From positions 3,224,001-3,288,000 of the forward strand of contig OY781040.1 in the NCBI GenBank assembly GCA_963676095.1: a DNA stretch of 64,000 nt, read 5' to 3'. A program made the position numbers and the translations under genes. The DNA comes from G963676095 sp963676095 (GTDB taxonomy: Bacteria > Bacteroidota > Bacteroidia > Bacteroidales > Prolixibacteraceae). The notes beneath the pieces are model-generated. The model worked only from the letters and a program-made list of their open reading frames with translations. It did not search any database and had not been told where the DNA came from. Of this stretch, positions 34,869-44,376 are shown piece by piece (positions within the stretch are counted from its first letter, which is position 1; every line of letters begins with the position of its first letter).

Positions 34869-36059
34869 ATGAATTGGGAACAAGATATCTTTGATAATCC
34901 TCTTTTCTTTAAATGGATTTATCATCCTGATGTTTATGTAGATCAGTGGTGGACAGATTTCATCAATCGGCATCCGGAAATTGCCGGCGAGATTCTTTGG
35001 CTTAAGAAACAACTTTTAATGATAAGCTTTTCTGAAGAGAAGCTCAGCGATCAGGAAAAAAGGGAAATAGCCAGGAATATTTTAAAGCAGACTATCGATC
35101 GGAAGAAGGGTAATAAAAGGAAAAGAGAAACGATTGTTTTTCTTCGTAATATAGCTGCTGCCTTATTTTTCTTTCTTCTTGGAGGCGCGGCTACCTATCT
35201 TTTGCTGAACGATCGGGATCCGGAACTTAAAGTGCCGGCTTTACATGATGTTGCCGTAGTGAACAGGCCGACGCTCGTTCTGCCGGAGGGTAAAAGCGTT
35301 GACCTGGAAGAGAAGGATTCGGAACTTGATTACAGCAGTAACGGAGTAGTAACCATTAATAACCGCAAAGTTGAAAATACAAGAACACAAGCAGATAACG
35401 GAAAGGCAATAAACCAGTTAATTATTCCATACGGCAACCGGTCGAAAGTAACGCTTGGCGACAACACGGTTGTCTGGCTCAATGCCGGGAGCCGCCTGAT
35501 TTACCCTTCTGTCTTTGACGGGGCCAAACGGGAAGTATTCCTTTTTGGAGAGGCTTTTTTTGAGGTTTCAAAAAATGAAGAACATCCCTTTGTTGTTAAA
35601 ACCGCTAAATTTTCAGTTAAGGTACTGGGAACAAAATTTAATGTTTGTGCTTACCCCGAGGATAAGGTCATGCAGACTGTTTTGACAGAAGGGCAAATTT
35701 CCTTAAGAAGAAATGACGCCGATTTTTTTGATAAGGACATTATCGTTTCCCCCGGACAAATGGCTTCTTTTAATACAGAAGACCAGGAAATAAAGCTGAC
35801 CCGGGTCGATCCGAGTTATTATGTGTTGTGGAAAGACGGACTGCTGAAATTCTCTGATGAAGACCTTAGCCGGGTAATAAAGAAACTGGAGCGTTTTTAC
35901 AACATCACGTTTACTTTCGATAATCCATTGGACGGAGGGATTAAGATCTCTGGAAAGCTTGATCTTAAGGAAGATAGAGAAGAGGTGCTGCATTATGTTT
36001 CCAAAGTATCACTGGTCGAGATTGTAAAAGAAAAAGGAGGGCGGTACCGAATAAAATAA
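34869..36059 (+). CDS. FecR-family anti-sigma factor
   Basis: The frame is open from 34785, but the ATG at 34869 has a purine-rich AAGGAAA just upstream and begins 'MNWEQDIFDNPLFFKWIYHP', typical of FecR cytosolic domains. The 396-residue protein has a cytosolic sigma-binding region (about 1-95), one membrane helix (about 97-117, 'NIAAALFFFLLGGAATYLLL'), the FecR domain (about 175-275, 'LIIPYGNRSKVTLGDNTVVW' and 'REVFLFGEAFFEV') and a C-terminal DUF4974-like domain ('SDEDLSRVIKKLERFYNITF'). The C-terminal domain should contact the STN domain of the SusC encoded next. Confidence 0.93.
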   Translation: MNWEQDIFDNPLFFKWIYHPDVYVDQWWTDFINRHPEIAGEILWLKKQLLMISFSEEKLSDQEKREIARNILKQTIDRKKGNKRKRETIVFLRNIAAALFFFLLGGAATYLLLNDRDPELKVPALHDVAVVNRPTLVLPEGKSVDLEEKDSELDYSSNGVVTINNRKVENTRTQADNGKAINQLIIPYGNRSKVTLGDNTVVWLNAGSRLIYPSVFDGAKREVFLFGEAFFEVSKNEEHPFVVKTAKFSVKVLGTKFNVCAYPEDKVMQTVLTEGQISLRRNDADFFDKDIIVSPGQMASFNTEDQEIKLTRVDPSYYVLWKDGLLKFSDEDLSRVIKKLERFYNITFTFDNPLDGGIKISGKLDLKEDREEVLHYVSKVSLVEIVKEKGGRYRIK

Positions 36060-36152
36060 TCCGGGAAATGTTCCACCATTCCCCGGATCAGTTCAGTTTT
36101 TTGTATTGATATGCGAATCAATACGTTAAGTTTAATTTAATAATTCAAATCT

Positions 36153-39100
36153 ATGAAAAAATTTCCTGATTACCACATTCCCTGGAGGGAAGGTTTTCTT
36201 AAATTATGGCTAATTATGAGAATGGCTTGTTTGCTTACGTTTGGGTTTTTTATGACGGCCTGGGGAAATAATTATGCCCAGTCGACCCATTTTAATCTCA
36301 GTTTTGAGAGAGAAAAGATTGCAGATATTATTGAAACAATCGAGAACAGGACCGAATTTGTCTTCTTATACAAAAAAGAAGATTTTGATGTTAACAAGGA
36401 AATATCATTTACCGTAAAAGACGGGACAATTGATGAAATTCTGGATCAAATCACAAAAGGACAGAATGTAACTTATGAAGTTTTTGACCGGCAGGTGGTC
36501 ATATCCAGAAATACGCAGCCATTGGCTGAAATGCAGCGTCCGGAAAAAGTAAGCGGGGTTGTGCTTGATACCTCGGGGAAGCCGATTCCGGGAGCAACTG
36601 TCACATTAAAAGGGACGACTTTAGGCACCGTTACCAATATGGACGGCGAATTTTTTCTTAATGTTCCCCAGTCTAAAAAAATTCTTGTCGTTTCTTTTGT
36701 CGGTTATGAGGCTCAGGAAGTTTCTGTTGAAGGAGGGGACAAGATTACTGTCGTCCTGAAAGAAAATATCGTGGGGATCGATGAAGTTTTGGTGGTTGCT
36801 TATGGTACTGCCAAAAAGGAATCGCTTACCGGTGCCGTTTCCCAGATCAATGCCGGGGCGATTGAGTCCCGTCCGGTGTCCAGTGTATCGGGGATCCTTG
36901 AGGGAAAGGCTGCGGGTGTTATGGTCAATAATACTTATGGCGAGCCGGGATCGGATGCGACTGTCCGCATCCGCGGTTTTAGCTCGGTGAACGGGTCTAA
37001 TTCCCCGCTGTATGTATTGGACGGTGTCCCGTTTGGAGGGAATATATCCGATTTAAATCCACAGGATATTGAGAGTATTACTGTATTAAAAGATGCTTCA
37101 TCATCCGCTTTATTTGGAAACAGGGCATCAAACGGCGTCATCCTGATCACGACGAAGAAAGGAAGTAATAAGGACGGGGTTAGCCTGCGTGCTGCAATTA
37201 ATCAGGGCGTCTATACCAGAGGCATCAAGGAGTATAAACGTGTCGGGCCCGACGATTTTATGGAGATCATGTGGAAAGGTTACCGTAATTATTTGATGTC
37301 TTCCCTGCCGACAAATTATCCGACGGAAGATGTTGCCAATGCAGAAGCCTCCAGTTCTCTGATTTCGACTTATCTGATGTACAACATTTACAATAAGTCT
37401 GATGATGAGTTATTCGATTCTGACGGGAAACTGGCGTCTGGAGCAAAAGTGCTTTCTGGTTATGACGACCTTGACTGGTACAAGTACATCGAACGTTTGG
37501 GTTACAGACAGGATTATACCGTAAGCGGTACAGGCGGTTCGGATAAAAGTAACTATTTTTTCTCGGCAGGTTACCTTGATGAAAAAGGATATTTGAAGTC
37601 TTCTGATTTTAAGCGCTTCACAGGACGTGCAAATGTAAGTATTACGCCCAAAAAATGGCTGGAAACCGGTCTTTCCCTCTCCGGGTCCCATCAAATTGCG
37701 AATAATACGACAGGAGACGCTGACAACTCGAGCCTGTATGTTAATCCGTTTAATTACGCCAGGAATATGGCGCCGATCTATCCGGTTTATCTTCACGATA
37801 TGACAACAGGCGAATATATCCTGGATGAAGATGGAAATAAACAGTATGATACCGGGAGTACCTATTCCCGTCCGCAAAACCTTGACCGGCATATCGTCTG
37901 GGAAACGGAACTGAATATGGACAGGACTTACCGGAATACCTTGCAAAGCCAGGCTTACATGTCGGTTGATTTTCTGAAGGATTTTACCCTTACGGCCAGG
38001 GGGGACATGAATGTCCGTAACAGCGAAAACCAAACATATAACAATGCAACGATCGGCGATGGTGCCGGGAATGGCGGACGTGCAAAAAGAGAGATCTACC
38101 GGTATAAAAATTATACCTTTCAGCAACAGCTTACCTGGGGCCGGAAATTTGGTCTGAACAACCTCGACGTCCTGGCAGGGCATGAAAATTACAGTTATAA
38201 TTATTCCTACCTCTATGGTTATAAAACGACCGAGGTGTTTGAAGGCGGGACCGAGCTGGTCAATTTCACGGATATTACTTCCCTGACCGGATACCAGGAC
38301 AACTACCGGACTGAAAGTTATTTGTCGCGTGTCCGTTATAATTACGATGAGAAGTATTACCTGGATGCATCATTCCGGAGGGACGGTTCTTCCCGGTTTT
38401 ATAAAGATAACCGGTGGGGAAATTTCTGGTCGGCAGGGGCCAGTTGGATCCTTTCAAAAGAAGCGTTCATGTCTTCTTTACAGGATAAAATCAATTACCT
38501 GAAATTACGCGCATCTTATGGTGAAGTAGGAAATGATGCCGGGGCTGGTTATTATGGTTATATGGCCCTTTATGAACTCGATCAGAACGCTAATCTGGGC
38601 GCATTGTATAAATCGCAGAATGAAGCGCTCGACATCAAATGGGAAACCTCCAGTTCGTTTGGTGTTGCCGTTGAAGGACGTTTTTTCGACCGGGCAAATT
38701 TGTCGGTCGAGTACTATGACAAACGTTCAAAGGACCTGCTTTTCGATGTTTATCTTCCGCTTTCTTCCGGAGCGACTTCCACCTCCGATGCCGAAGCTAC
38801 CATTACCAAGAACCTGGGGTCCGTGTCTAACCGCGGTTTTGAGTTCATTTTCGATATTGATGCCGTTAAAACGCACGATTTGACCTGGAACATCGGGCTA
38901 AACGCAACTACGCTGAAAAATAAAATCGTGAAACTTCCTGAGCAGAACCGTGAAAACGGGATCATCAACGGAACCAAAAAGTATATGGAAGGACATGGAA
39001 TTTACGATTTCTGGATGCACCAGTTTGTTGGTGTCGATCAGATGACAGGACGGTCGCTTTATCTTCCCAATCTTGACGATTATTCAATCGATGGCGATAA

Positions 39101-39710
39101 TGCAATCCCGGAGGACTACCTTGTCCAAATAGGCGATAATTATTATACCACCTATACCACTTATGCAAAAAAAGACTGGAGCGGTAGCGCTATTCCCGAT
39201 GTTTACGGCAGTTTCTCATCCATGTTGAGTTACCACAACTTCGACCTTTCGGTATTGTGTACTTATTCCCTGGGTGGTAAAACACTCGATTATTCTTACC
39301 GGACTTTAATGTCGGTAACTTCCAATCCCAATGCGATTCACAAGGATGTACTTAAGTCGTGGGATGGCGTTCCCGACGGTATGACGGAAGATTCTCCAGA
39401 CCGGATCGATCCGCATGGGATTCCCGTTATCAATTATGGGTTAAGTACTTATAATAACGCTGTGTCAAGCCGCTTCCTTGAGAATGCTTCTTACCTGGTC
39501 ATTAAAAATATTGCGTTGGGGTACAAATTCCCGAAAACAATTACAGACCGGTTGGATATCAGCAGTCTTGCCATGAATTTATCGGTTGAAAACCTGGCTA
39601 CTTTTACTAAACTGAGAGGGATGAACCCGCAGCAATCTTTTTCCGGGATAAACGATAATGCTTTCGTGACTGCGCGGGTATTTTCTTTGGGAATTAATAT
39701 TCGGTTATAA
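36153..39710 (+). CDS. SusC/RagA-type TonB-linked receptor with STN signalling domain (second pair)
   Basis: The 1185-residue protein has an extended N-terminus with signal sequence (about 20-43), then an STN domain (about 60-110, 'LSFEREKIADIIETIENRTE' and 'VTYEVFDRQVVIS'), a carboxypeptidase-like domain (about 130-210, 'GKPIPGATVTLKGTTLGTVT'), a plug (about 215-335, 'VRIRGFSSVNGSNSPLYVLD' and 'SSSALFGNRASNGVILITTK') and a barrel to the end ('RVFSLGINIRL'). The STN domain marks it as a transducer that reports substrate binding to the FecR protein encoded 93 bases upstream. SusD follows after 17 bases. The nutrient is unknown; the nearby GH20 gene is separated by a terminator and is only weak evidence for an amino-sugar glycan. 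Confidence 0.96.
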   Translation: MKKFPDYHIPWREGFLKLWLIMRMACLLTFGFFMTAWGNNYAQSTHFNLSFEREKIADIIETIENRTEFVFLYKKEDFDVNKEISFTVKDGTIDEILDQITKGQNVTYEVFDRQVVISRNTQPLAEMQRPEKVSGVVLDTSGKPIPGATVTLKGTTLGTVTNMDGEFFLNVPQSKKILVVSFVGYEAQEVSVEGGDKITVVLKENIVGIDEVLVVAYGTAKKESLTGAVSQINAGAIESRPVSSVSGILEGKAAGVMVNNTYGEPGSDATVRIRGFSSVNGSNSPLYVLDGVPFGGNISDLNPQDIESITVLKDASSSALFGNRASNGVILITTKKGSNKDGVSLRAAINQGVYTRGIKEYKRVGPDDFMEIMWKGYRNYLMSSLPTNYPTEDVANAEASSSLISTYLMYNIYNKSDDELFDSDGKLASGAKVLSGYDDLDWYKYIERLGYRQDYTVSGTGGSDKSNYFFSAGYLDEKGYLKSSDFKRFTGRANVSITPKKWLETGLSLSGSHQIANNTTGDADNSSLYVNPFNYARNMAPIYPVYLHDMTTGEYILDEDGNKQYDTGSTYSRPQNLDRHIVWETELNMDRTYRNTLQSQAYMSVDFLKDFTLTARGDMNVRNSENQTYNNATIGDGAGNGGRAKREIYRYKNYTFQQQLTWGRKFGLNNLDVLAGHENYSYNYSYLYGYKTTEVFEGGTELVNFTDITSLTGYQDNYRTESYLSRVRYNYDEKYYLDASFRRDGSSRFYKDNRWGNFWSAGASWILSKEAFMSSLQDKINYLKLRASYGEVGNDAGAGYYGYMALYELDQNANLGALYKSQNEALDIKWETSSSFGVAVEGRFFDRANLSVEYYDKRSKDLLFDVYLPLSSGATSTSDAEATITKNLGSVSNRGFEFIFDIDAVKTHDLTWNIGLNATTLKNKIVKLPEQNRENGIINGTKKYMEGHGIYDFWMHQFVGVDQMTGRSLYLPNLDDYSIDGDNAIPEDYLVQIGDNYYTTYTTYAKKDWSGSAIPDVYGSFSSMLSYHNFDLSVLCTYSLGGKTLDYSYRTLMSVTSNPNAIHKDVLKSWDGVPDGMTEDSPDRIDPHGIPVINYGLSTYNNAVSSRFLENASYLVIKNIALGYKFPKTITDRLDISSLAMNLSVENLATFTKLRGMNPQQSFSGINDNAFVTARVFSLGINIRL

Positions 39711-39727
39711 CTAAAATGATATTGGAA

Positions 39728-41263
39728 ATGAATAAGATATATATATACCTGTTTTTGTTTGCCGGCATCCTTCTTTTGGGCTCCTGTTCAAAAGATTACC
39801 TGGATACCGAGCCAACAGCGGATGCCGCTACTTCGAGTATATTTGAAACAACAGAAAATGCAGCTCTTGCCATTAACGGGATCAACAAACTGATGACGAT
39901 GCAGCTTCTCGGTACGCAGGGTTTCAACGGAGAAGGTACGATTAAAATGTATTACGGAAATTACCCGGGCAACCATTTTTTTGTAAACCTCCCGGGATGG
40001 TCCGTAATTATCAATGGCGATTACCATGAATATATCTCGAGCATTTACGATTATTACCCGTGGTATTATTATTACATGCTTATCGGGAATGCCAACTATG
40101 TAATTACTTATATCGACGGTGCGGAAGGTTCGGATGAAGACAAGGAATTTATAAAGGCCCAGGCACTGACTTTCAGGGCATACAGTTTTTTTATGCTTTC
40201 CCAGCTTTATTGCAGTCGTTGGAGTGACTCGGACGGGGGGGCCAGCGATGGCCTGGTACTCCGGACAGACGTGTCCACCGGGGACCTTGCCCTTTCAACC
40301 CTGGCAGAGACATACGAGCAGATCTACAGCGATCTCGATCAGGCTATTGAACTTTATACCTCATCCGGAAATACCCGCGATAACAATTATGATCCGGATA
40401 TTAATGTTGCGTATGCGGTTTACGCGAGGGCAGCCCTCACGAGGGCAGATTACAGCACTGCTGCCGGGATGGCGGTTAAGGCAAGGGACGGTTATCCTTT
40501 GATGAGCGTTTCTGACTATAAAGCCGGATTTTATACCCCTACCCAGGAATGGATCTGGAGCAGTTACGGGGCTTCCGATGAGACGTTGTACTATTATTCT
40601 TATTTCGCCTATATTGCCTATAATTCCAATGCCAGTGCTGTAAGGACCTATCCGAAATGCATCAGCAAAGAAATTTTTGATAAGATACCGGCAACCGATA
40701 TCCGTCGCGACCTGTTCCTCGATCCTGCGGGATACAGCTATACCACATCGACAGGATTGGCAGGCAGCGCTCTTAGTGCCCATGCTTTCGAATTGTATCC
40801 TGACATTTACTCGACATCGAAGATTTACGCCTATATGCAGTTTAAAATTAAGGCGGAAGACCTTCCGGGGGTAGGTCATCTCAATCATTTCCGCTCGTCC
40901 GAAATGTACCTGATTGAAGCAGAGGCCGACTATTTCTTAAATGATCCCGAAGGCGCCCGGGATGCCCTGGTCGAACTGAATGCAGGCAGCGAAAGGGACC
41001 CGTCGTATACCTGTACGAAAACAGGGGACGACCTGCTTGAGGAAATCAAGTTTTACCGGGCTGTGGAACTTTGGGGCGAAGGCTTCGATTGGTTTGACCT
41101 GAAACGCTGGGGTGACAGTGTCGAACGCAATACGTATGCAAACGGAGGCAACTTTATTACAACGCTTGCCGTCACCTATGGACCAACGGAGAAAAACAAC
41201 TGGACCTGGATGATCCCGGAAAAGGAAACCGATTACAATAGTGCTCTCTCTGAAGACGAATAA
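39728..41263 (+). CDS. SusD/RagB-family lipoprotein (second pair)
   Basis: I choose the ATG at 39728 ('MNKIYIYLFLFAGILLLGSC'); an in-frame ATG lies four codons upstream. The lipobox 'LLLGSC' gives a lipidated Cys at about residue 20, followed by 'SKDYLDTEPTADAATSSIFE', the usual SusD beginning. The 511-residue protein has TPR-like helices in the first third ('AQALTFRAYSFFMLSQLYC') and ends with the conserved region 'AVELWGEGFDWFDLKRWGD'. It is the substrate-binding lid of the STN-SusC upstream and shares its operon. A terminator follows 33 bases after the stop. Confidence 0.95.
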   Translation: MNKIYIYLFLFAGILLLGSCSKDYLDTEPTADAATSSIFETTENAALAINGINKLMTMQLLGTQGFNGEGTIKMYYGNYPGNHFFVNLPGWSVIINGDYHEYISSIYDYYPWYYYYMLIGNANYVITYIDGAEGSDEDKEFIKAQALTFRAYSFFMLSQLYCSRWSDSDGGASDGLVLRTDVSTGDLALSTLAETYEQIYSDLDQAIELYTSSGNTRDNNYDPDINVAYAVYARAALTRADYSTAAGMAVKARDGYPLMSVSDYKAGFYTPTQEWIWSSYGASDETLYYYSYFAYIAYNSNASAVRTYPKCISKEIFDKIPATDIRRDLFLDPAGYSYTTSTGLAGSALSAHAFELYPDIYSTSKIYAYMQFKIKAEDLPGVGHLNHFRSSEMYLIEAEADYFLNDPEGARDALVELNAGSERDPSYTCTKTGDDLLEEIKFYRAVELWGEGFDWFDLKRWGDSVERNTYANGGNFITTLAVTYGPTEKNNWTWMIPEKETDYNSALSEDE

Positions 41264-41296
41264 CAATAACTGTCCGTAAGTGAGATTTTAGTAATT

Positions 41297-41347
41297 AAAC
41301 AGCAAAACTGCCGCTTCTGTTAATACAGGGGCGGCTTTTTGCTGTTT
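41297..41347 (+). terminator. Terminator after the second SusCD pair
   Basis: AAACAGC-AAAA and GCCGC (41297-41314) pair with GCGGC-TTTTT-GCTGTTT (41331-41347); CTGT (41317-41320) and ACAG (41325-41328) extend the stem inside. The T run forms part of the 3' arm. It isolates the SusCD cassette from the cobalt transporter genes. I looked here for a cobalamin riboswitch before cbiM and did not see one. Confidence 0.82.
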
Positions 41348-41466
41348 AAAATTATTTCTCACAAAACTCCTCGTATTATAAAGGAGAACGTTTAATGTGT
41401 TTTTCAGTTTCCGGGTTTCTTTTGGCCGGGATTTTCAATATATTCACAAAACTTAATTTCTGATCC

Positions 41467-42156
41467 ATGCATATTCCCGATGGTTACCTGAGCCCGCAGA
41501 CCTATATCCCGCTTTATGGGGTATTCGTGGTTACAGCTGCTGTGGCGCTGAAGAAAGTTGAACGGAAAGCTGACAAAAAACTGGTGCCTTACCTGGGTAT
41601 GGCCGCTGCTTTTTCTTTTTTGATCATGATGTTTAACATTCCGGTCCCCGGGGGAACGACAGGTCATGCTATCGGCGGGGCAATTATCTCGCTTTTGTTT
41701 GGTCCCTGGGTGGCCTTTATCGCTGTCTCGGTGGCATTGATCATCCAGGCCCTGGTTTTTGGCGATGGCGGTATAACGGCCATTGGCGCCAATTGCATTA
41801 ATATGGCCTTAATATTACCGGTTACAGCATGGCTTACCTACCGGTTTATTGCCGGGAAAACGGGTTCTAAAGTCCGTGTCGGTACAGCCGCGTTTATGTC
41901 GGGATATGTCGGGATAAACGTAGCAGCCCTGGCCGCTTCCATCGAACTGGGAATCCAGCCGCTTATTGCAACCGGGCCTGACGGAAACCCGCTCTATGCG
42001 CCTTATCCGCTGAAAGTGACCGTGCCGGCAATGGTTTCGGAGCACCTGTTTTTGTTTGGTATTGCCGAAGGGCTCGTAACATTCATTATTTTCCGCTATT
42101 TTTATAAGCATAATTACGACCTGATCGGGGTGTTCAGGAATAAAAAAATTGTTTAA
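41467..42156 (+). CDS. cbiM: Cobalt/nickel ECF transporter substrate-specific component CbiM
   Basis: The 229-residue membrane protein begins with the invariant 'MHIPDGYLSP', whose N-terminal amine and His2 help to coordinate the metal ion in the CbiM/NikM family. About six hydrophobic helices follow, with 'VPGGTTGHAIGGAIISLLFG' and 'FGDGGITAIGANCINMALI', both conserved metal-site regions. It binds Co2+ or Ni2+ and works with the CbiN-like, CbiQ and CbiO proteins encoded next. Cobalt is likelier because the window also has B12-dependent EutBC, but sequence alone does not separate Co from Ni. Confidence 0.94.
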   Translation: MHIPDGYLSPQTYIPLYGVFVVTAAVALKKVERKADKKLVPYLGMAAAFSFLIMMFNIPVPGGTTGHAIGGAIISLLFGPWVAFIAVSVALIIQALVFGDGGITAIGANCINMALILPVTAWLTYRFIAGKTGSKVRVGTAAFMSGYVGINVAALAASIELGIQPLIATGPDGNPLYAPYPLKVTVPAMVSEHLFLFGIAEGLVTFIIFRYFYKHNYDLIGVFRNKKIV

Positions 42157-42193
42157 TGATTGAATTGCTGTCTGGTTTAATGGTATTTTGCTG

Positions 42194-42556
42194 ATGAATA
42201 AATTTTTGCAGTCAAAAACAGGGCCTTATAAAAAGTATTTAATCGTTCTGGGACTAATGATCGTCCTTTCCCCGCTTGGATTGTTACTTCCCGACTTGTT
42301 CAGGGCAGGGGAAGCCTGGGGGGAGTGGCCGGTTGAGACAGTGAAGGAACAAACCGGGATCGAGCCTGCAGGAATGAAAAAGGATGCCGGAATTTACAAG
42401 GCTCCGCTGCCTGACTATAATTTTGGGAAGGATGATGCCCCCGTTGCCCGGTTATCCCTGCACTATATCCTTTCCGGATTTATAGGGACCGGGATAATCT
42501 TCATATTGACAGTGTTGTCTCTTCGGCTGTTTAGCAACCAAAAGATCCGGAAATGA
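42194..42556 (+). CDS. CbiN/PDGLE-like component of the cobalt/nickel transporter
   Basis: The true start is probably the ATG at 42194 (TTG and CTG codons precede it in frame). The 120-residue protein has an N-terminal helix (about 17-37, 'YLIVLGLMIVLSPLGLLLPD'), a periplasmic loop with 'GEAWGEWPVETVKEQTG' and 'APLPDYNF', and a second helix (about 90-112). This two-helix topology and place between cbiM and cbiQ fit the CbiN/NikN accessory role. The usual PDGLE string is replaced by 'PDLFRAGEAWGEW', the variant with a longer loop. It ends with a four-base overlap with cbiQ. Confidence 0.82.
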   Translation: MNKFLQSKTGPYKKYLIVLGLMIVLSPLGLLLPDLFRAGEAWGEWPVETVKEQTGIEPAGMKKDAGIYKAPLPDYNFGKDDAPVARLSLHYILSGFIGTGIIFILTVLSLRLFSNQKIRK

Positions 42557-43467
42557 TCCCGGGATTTCTGCTTCAAAATGAAAATCCCGGATTCAGGGGG
42601 TCCAAAGGCAAAAGTCTTTCCTTTATTGACCGTACGATAAAAGGAATGGTTTCTTTTGTATCTGCCACTTTTTTGCAGTGGCAATTGTCGGGACGGAAGG
42701 GGTTTCTGCAGAGGCGTGACAGCCGGGTAAAAGTAATTTTTATGTTACTGTACCTGATCCTGATCAGCCTTGTTCATTCTGTTTCGCTTCAGTTGATCTT
42801 GTTTGCTTTGCTGTTTTTTTTAAGTATAAGTTCCCGGGTTGGCCTTTTTACTTTTTACCGGAAGATTATCCTTGTCGGTTTCTTTTTTGGCTTTCTGATC
42901 TTTGCCCCGGCCTTGTTGAATGTTTTTGCTCCGGGAAAGCCGGTACTGACCCTTTTCCGTTTTTCCGGGGCCCGGCATTTCTGGATTTATACTGTTCCTC
43001 CTGAAATTGCCATTACCAGGGAAGGAATATTGCTGGTAGCCCGCCTTACCCTGAGGGTGATTAATTCTGTAACGCTGGTAATGCTTGTTGTCTCGACAAC
43101 AACCTTTGAACGTGTCGTAAAATCATTGTCCGTCCTCGGGGTGCCCGACCTGTTCCTTTTGACGCTTACGCTTAGTTACCGGTTTATTTTTATTCTTTCC
43201 CAAACAGTTGCCAAAACCTATACGGCTATGAAAATACGCTGGTGGGACAGGGGGGATGCCGGGCAGGCGGGGGCCCTTGTTGCCGGTCGTGTCGGTTATC
43301 TCTTCCGAAAGACGTGGAACCATTATGAAATGGTCTGGCAATCAATGGTGGCCAGAGGATTTACGGGAAAGGTCAATTTTTGCTATTTTGACCGGCCTGG
43401 CCTGGCAGATTACCTTTTTACTGCCTCCTATTCCTTAATATTTATTGTTTTTATTTTAATGATGTAA
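42553..43467 (+). CDS. cbiQ: Energy-coupling factor transmembrane protein CbiQ
   Basis: The 304-residue inner-membrane protein overlaps the previous gene by four bases (ATGA). It has about five hydrophobic helices and the cytosolic coupling motif Ala-Arg-Gly in 'WQSMVARGFTGKVNF'. The first coupling motif appears degenerate as 'MKIRWWDRGDAG'. This component links the metal-binding CbiM to the ATPase. The N-terminus (about 1-50) is longer and more hydrophilic than in many CbiQ proteins. The next gene, cbiO, starts 74 bases later. Confidence 0.92.
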   Translation: MIPGFLLQNENPGFRGSKGKSLSFIDRTIKGMVSFVSATFLQWQLSGRKGFLQRRDSRVKVIFMLLYLILISLVHSVSLQLILFALLFFLSISSRVGLFTFYRKIILVGFFFGFLIFAPALLNVFAPGKPVLTLFRFSGARHFWIYTVPPEIAITREGILLVARLTLRVINSVTLVMLVVSTTTFERVVKSLSVLGVPDLFLLTLTLSYRFIFILSQTVAKTYTAMKIRWWDRGDAGQAGALVAGRVGYLFRKTWNHYEMVWQSMVARGFTGKVNFCYFDRPGLADYLFTASYSLIFIVFILMM

Positions 43468-43541
43468 TGAAAGTAAAGTAATATCGCAATATTTGTAATT
43501 ATCAGAAGATAATTGTTATAGTAATATCCAATAATCTGTTT

Positions 43542-44366
43542 ATGGCGGTATTGTTCGGACTGAAAAATATAGATTACCGTTATCCCTGTAAGCAAAAGGC
43601 GCTGGAAAACATTACCCTGGAAATCGGGGAAGGAGAAATTGTTGCTGTTTTAGGTTCCAATGGAAGCGGTAAGTCTACTTTGTTAAATCTCTTGTGTGGC
43701 CTGGTGTATCCTTCAGAAGGGACAATCTCGTTCAGGGGAAAGGAGTTTACGGAAAGATCGTTTAAGGACCACGAATTCAACCGCCGGTTCCGGTCTTCGG
43801 TGGGTTATGTCTTTCAGGATCCGGAAGCCCAGCTTTTTTGCCCGACTGTTTTCGATGAGCTTATTTTCGGCCCGTTACAACTGGGACTTTCGAAAGAGGA
43901 TGCCTGGAGCAGGGCTGAAGAAATTATGGAGATGATGCATATCACTTCATTGAGGGACCGGCCGGGTTATATGCTGTCGGGAGGAGAAAAAAAACGGGTG
44001 GCTATTGGTGCCGTTCTTACCCTCAACCCGGATGCACTTGTTATCGATGAACCGGTAAGCGGCCTCGATCCAAGGACCCGGGCTGACCTGATCGATTTGA
44101 TTTTTCAGCTCAACCATGTTGGAAAAACCATTATTATTGCCACGCACCACCTGGAACTGGTTGATCATTTGCAACCGAGGGTTGTTGTCCTTTCTGAAAA
44201 GCATACTGTGGAAAGAACAGGCCCATGCAGCGACATTCTTGGAGATATCGACCTTTTAAAGCGGAATAACCTGATCGGAGAATATCCGCATTTGCATGAC
44301 GGGGTTATTCATAAACACCTTCAGACAGGATTTCTGTACCATAAACATTCGTATCCTAAAGAATAA
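43542..44366 (+). CDS. cbiO: Cobalt/nickel ECF transporter ATPase CbiO
   Basis: The 274-residue ABC ATPase has Walker A 'GSNGSGKST' (about 36-44), the Q-loop in 'VGYVFQDPEAQLF', the signature 'LSGGEKKRVAIG', Walker B 'DALVIDEPVSGLD' and the switch His in 'IIIATHHLELV'. The Q-loop form 'FQDPEAQLF' is typical of ECF-type ATPases. It powers the CbiM-CbiN-CbiQ importer encoded upstream. Only one ATPase gene is present, so a homodimer is expected. The next gene follows after 10 bases but encodes an unrelated oxidoreductase. Confidence 0.95.
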   Translation: MAVLFGLKNIDYRYPCKQKALENITLEIGEGEIVAVLGSNGSGKSTLLNLLCGLVYPSEGTISFRGKEFTERSFKDHEFNRRFRSSVGYVFQDPEAQLFCPTVFDELIFGPLQLGLSKEDAWSRAEEIMEMMHITSLRDRPGYMLSGGEKKRVAIGAVLTLNPDALVIDEPVSGLDPRTRADLIDLIFQLNHVGKTIIIATHHLELVDHLQPRVVVLSEKHTVERTGPCSDILGDIDLLKRNNLIGEYPHLHDGVIHKHLQTGFLYHKHSYPKE

Positions 44367-44376
44367 AATCAGAAAC

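Noticed and set aside
37410..38183. Minus-strand open frame of 257 codons
   Set aside because: It is antisense to the STN-SusC gene, which has clear family motifs throughout; no signal or domain was seen on the minus strand.
41264..41466. Cobalamin riboswitch before cbiM
   Set aside because: The region shows a terminator for the upstream operon and no recognisable B12 box or multi-helix core; a covariance search would settle it.
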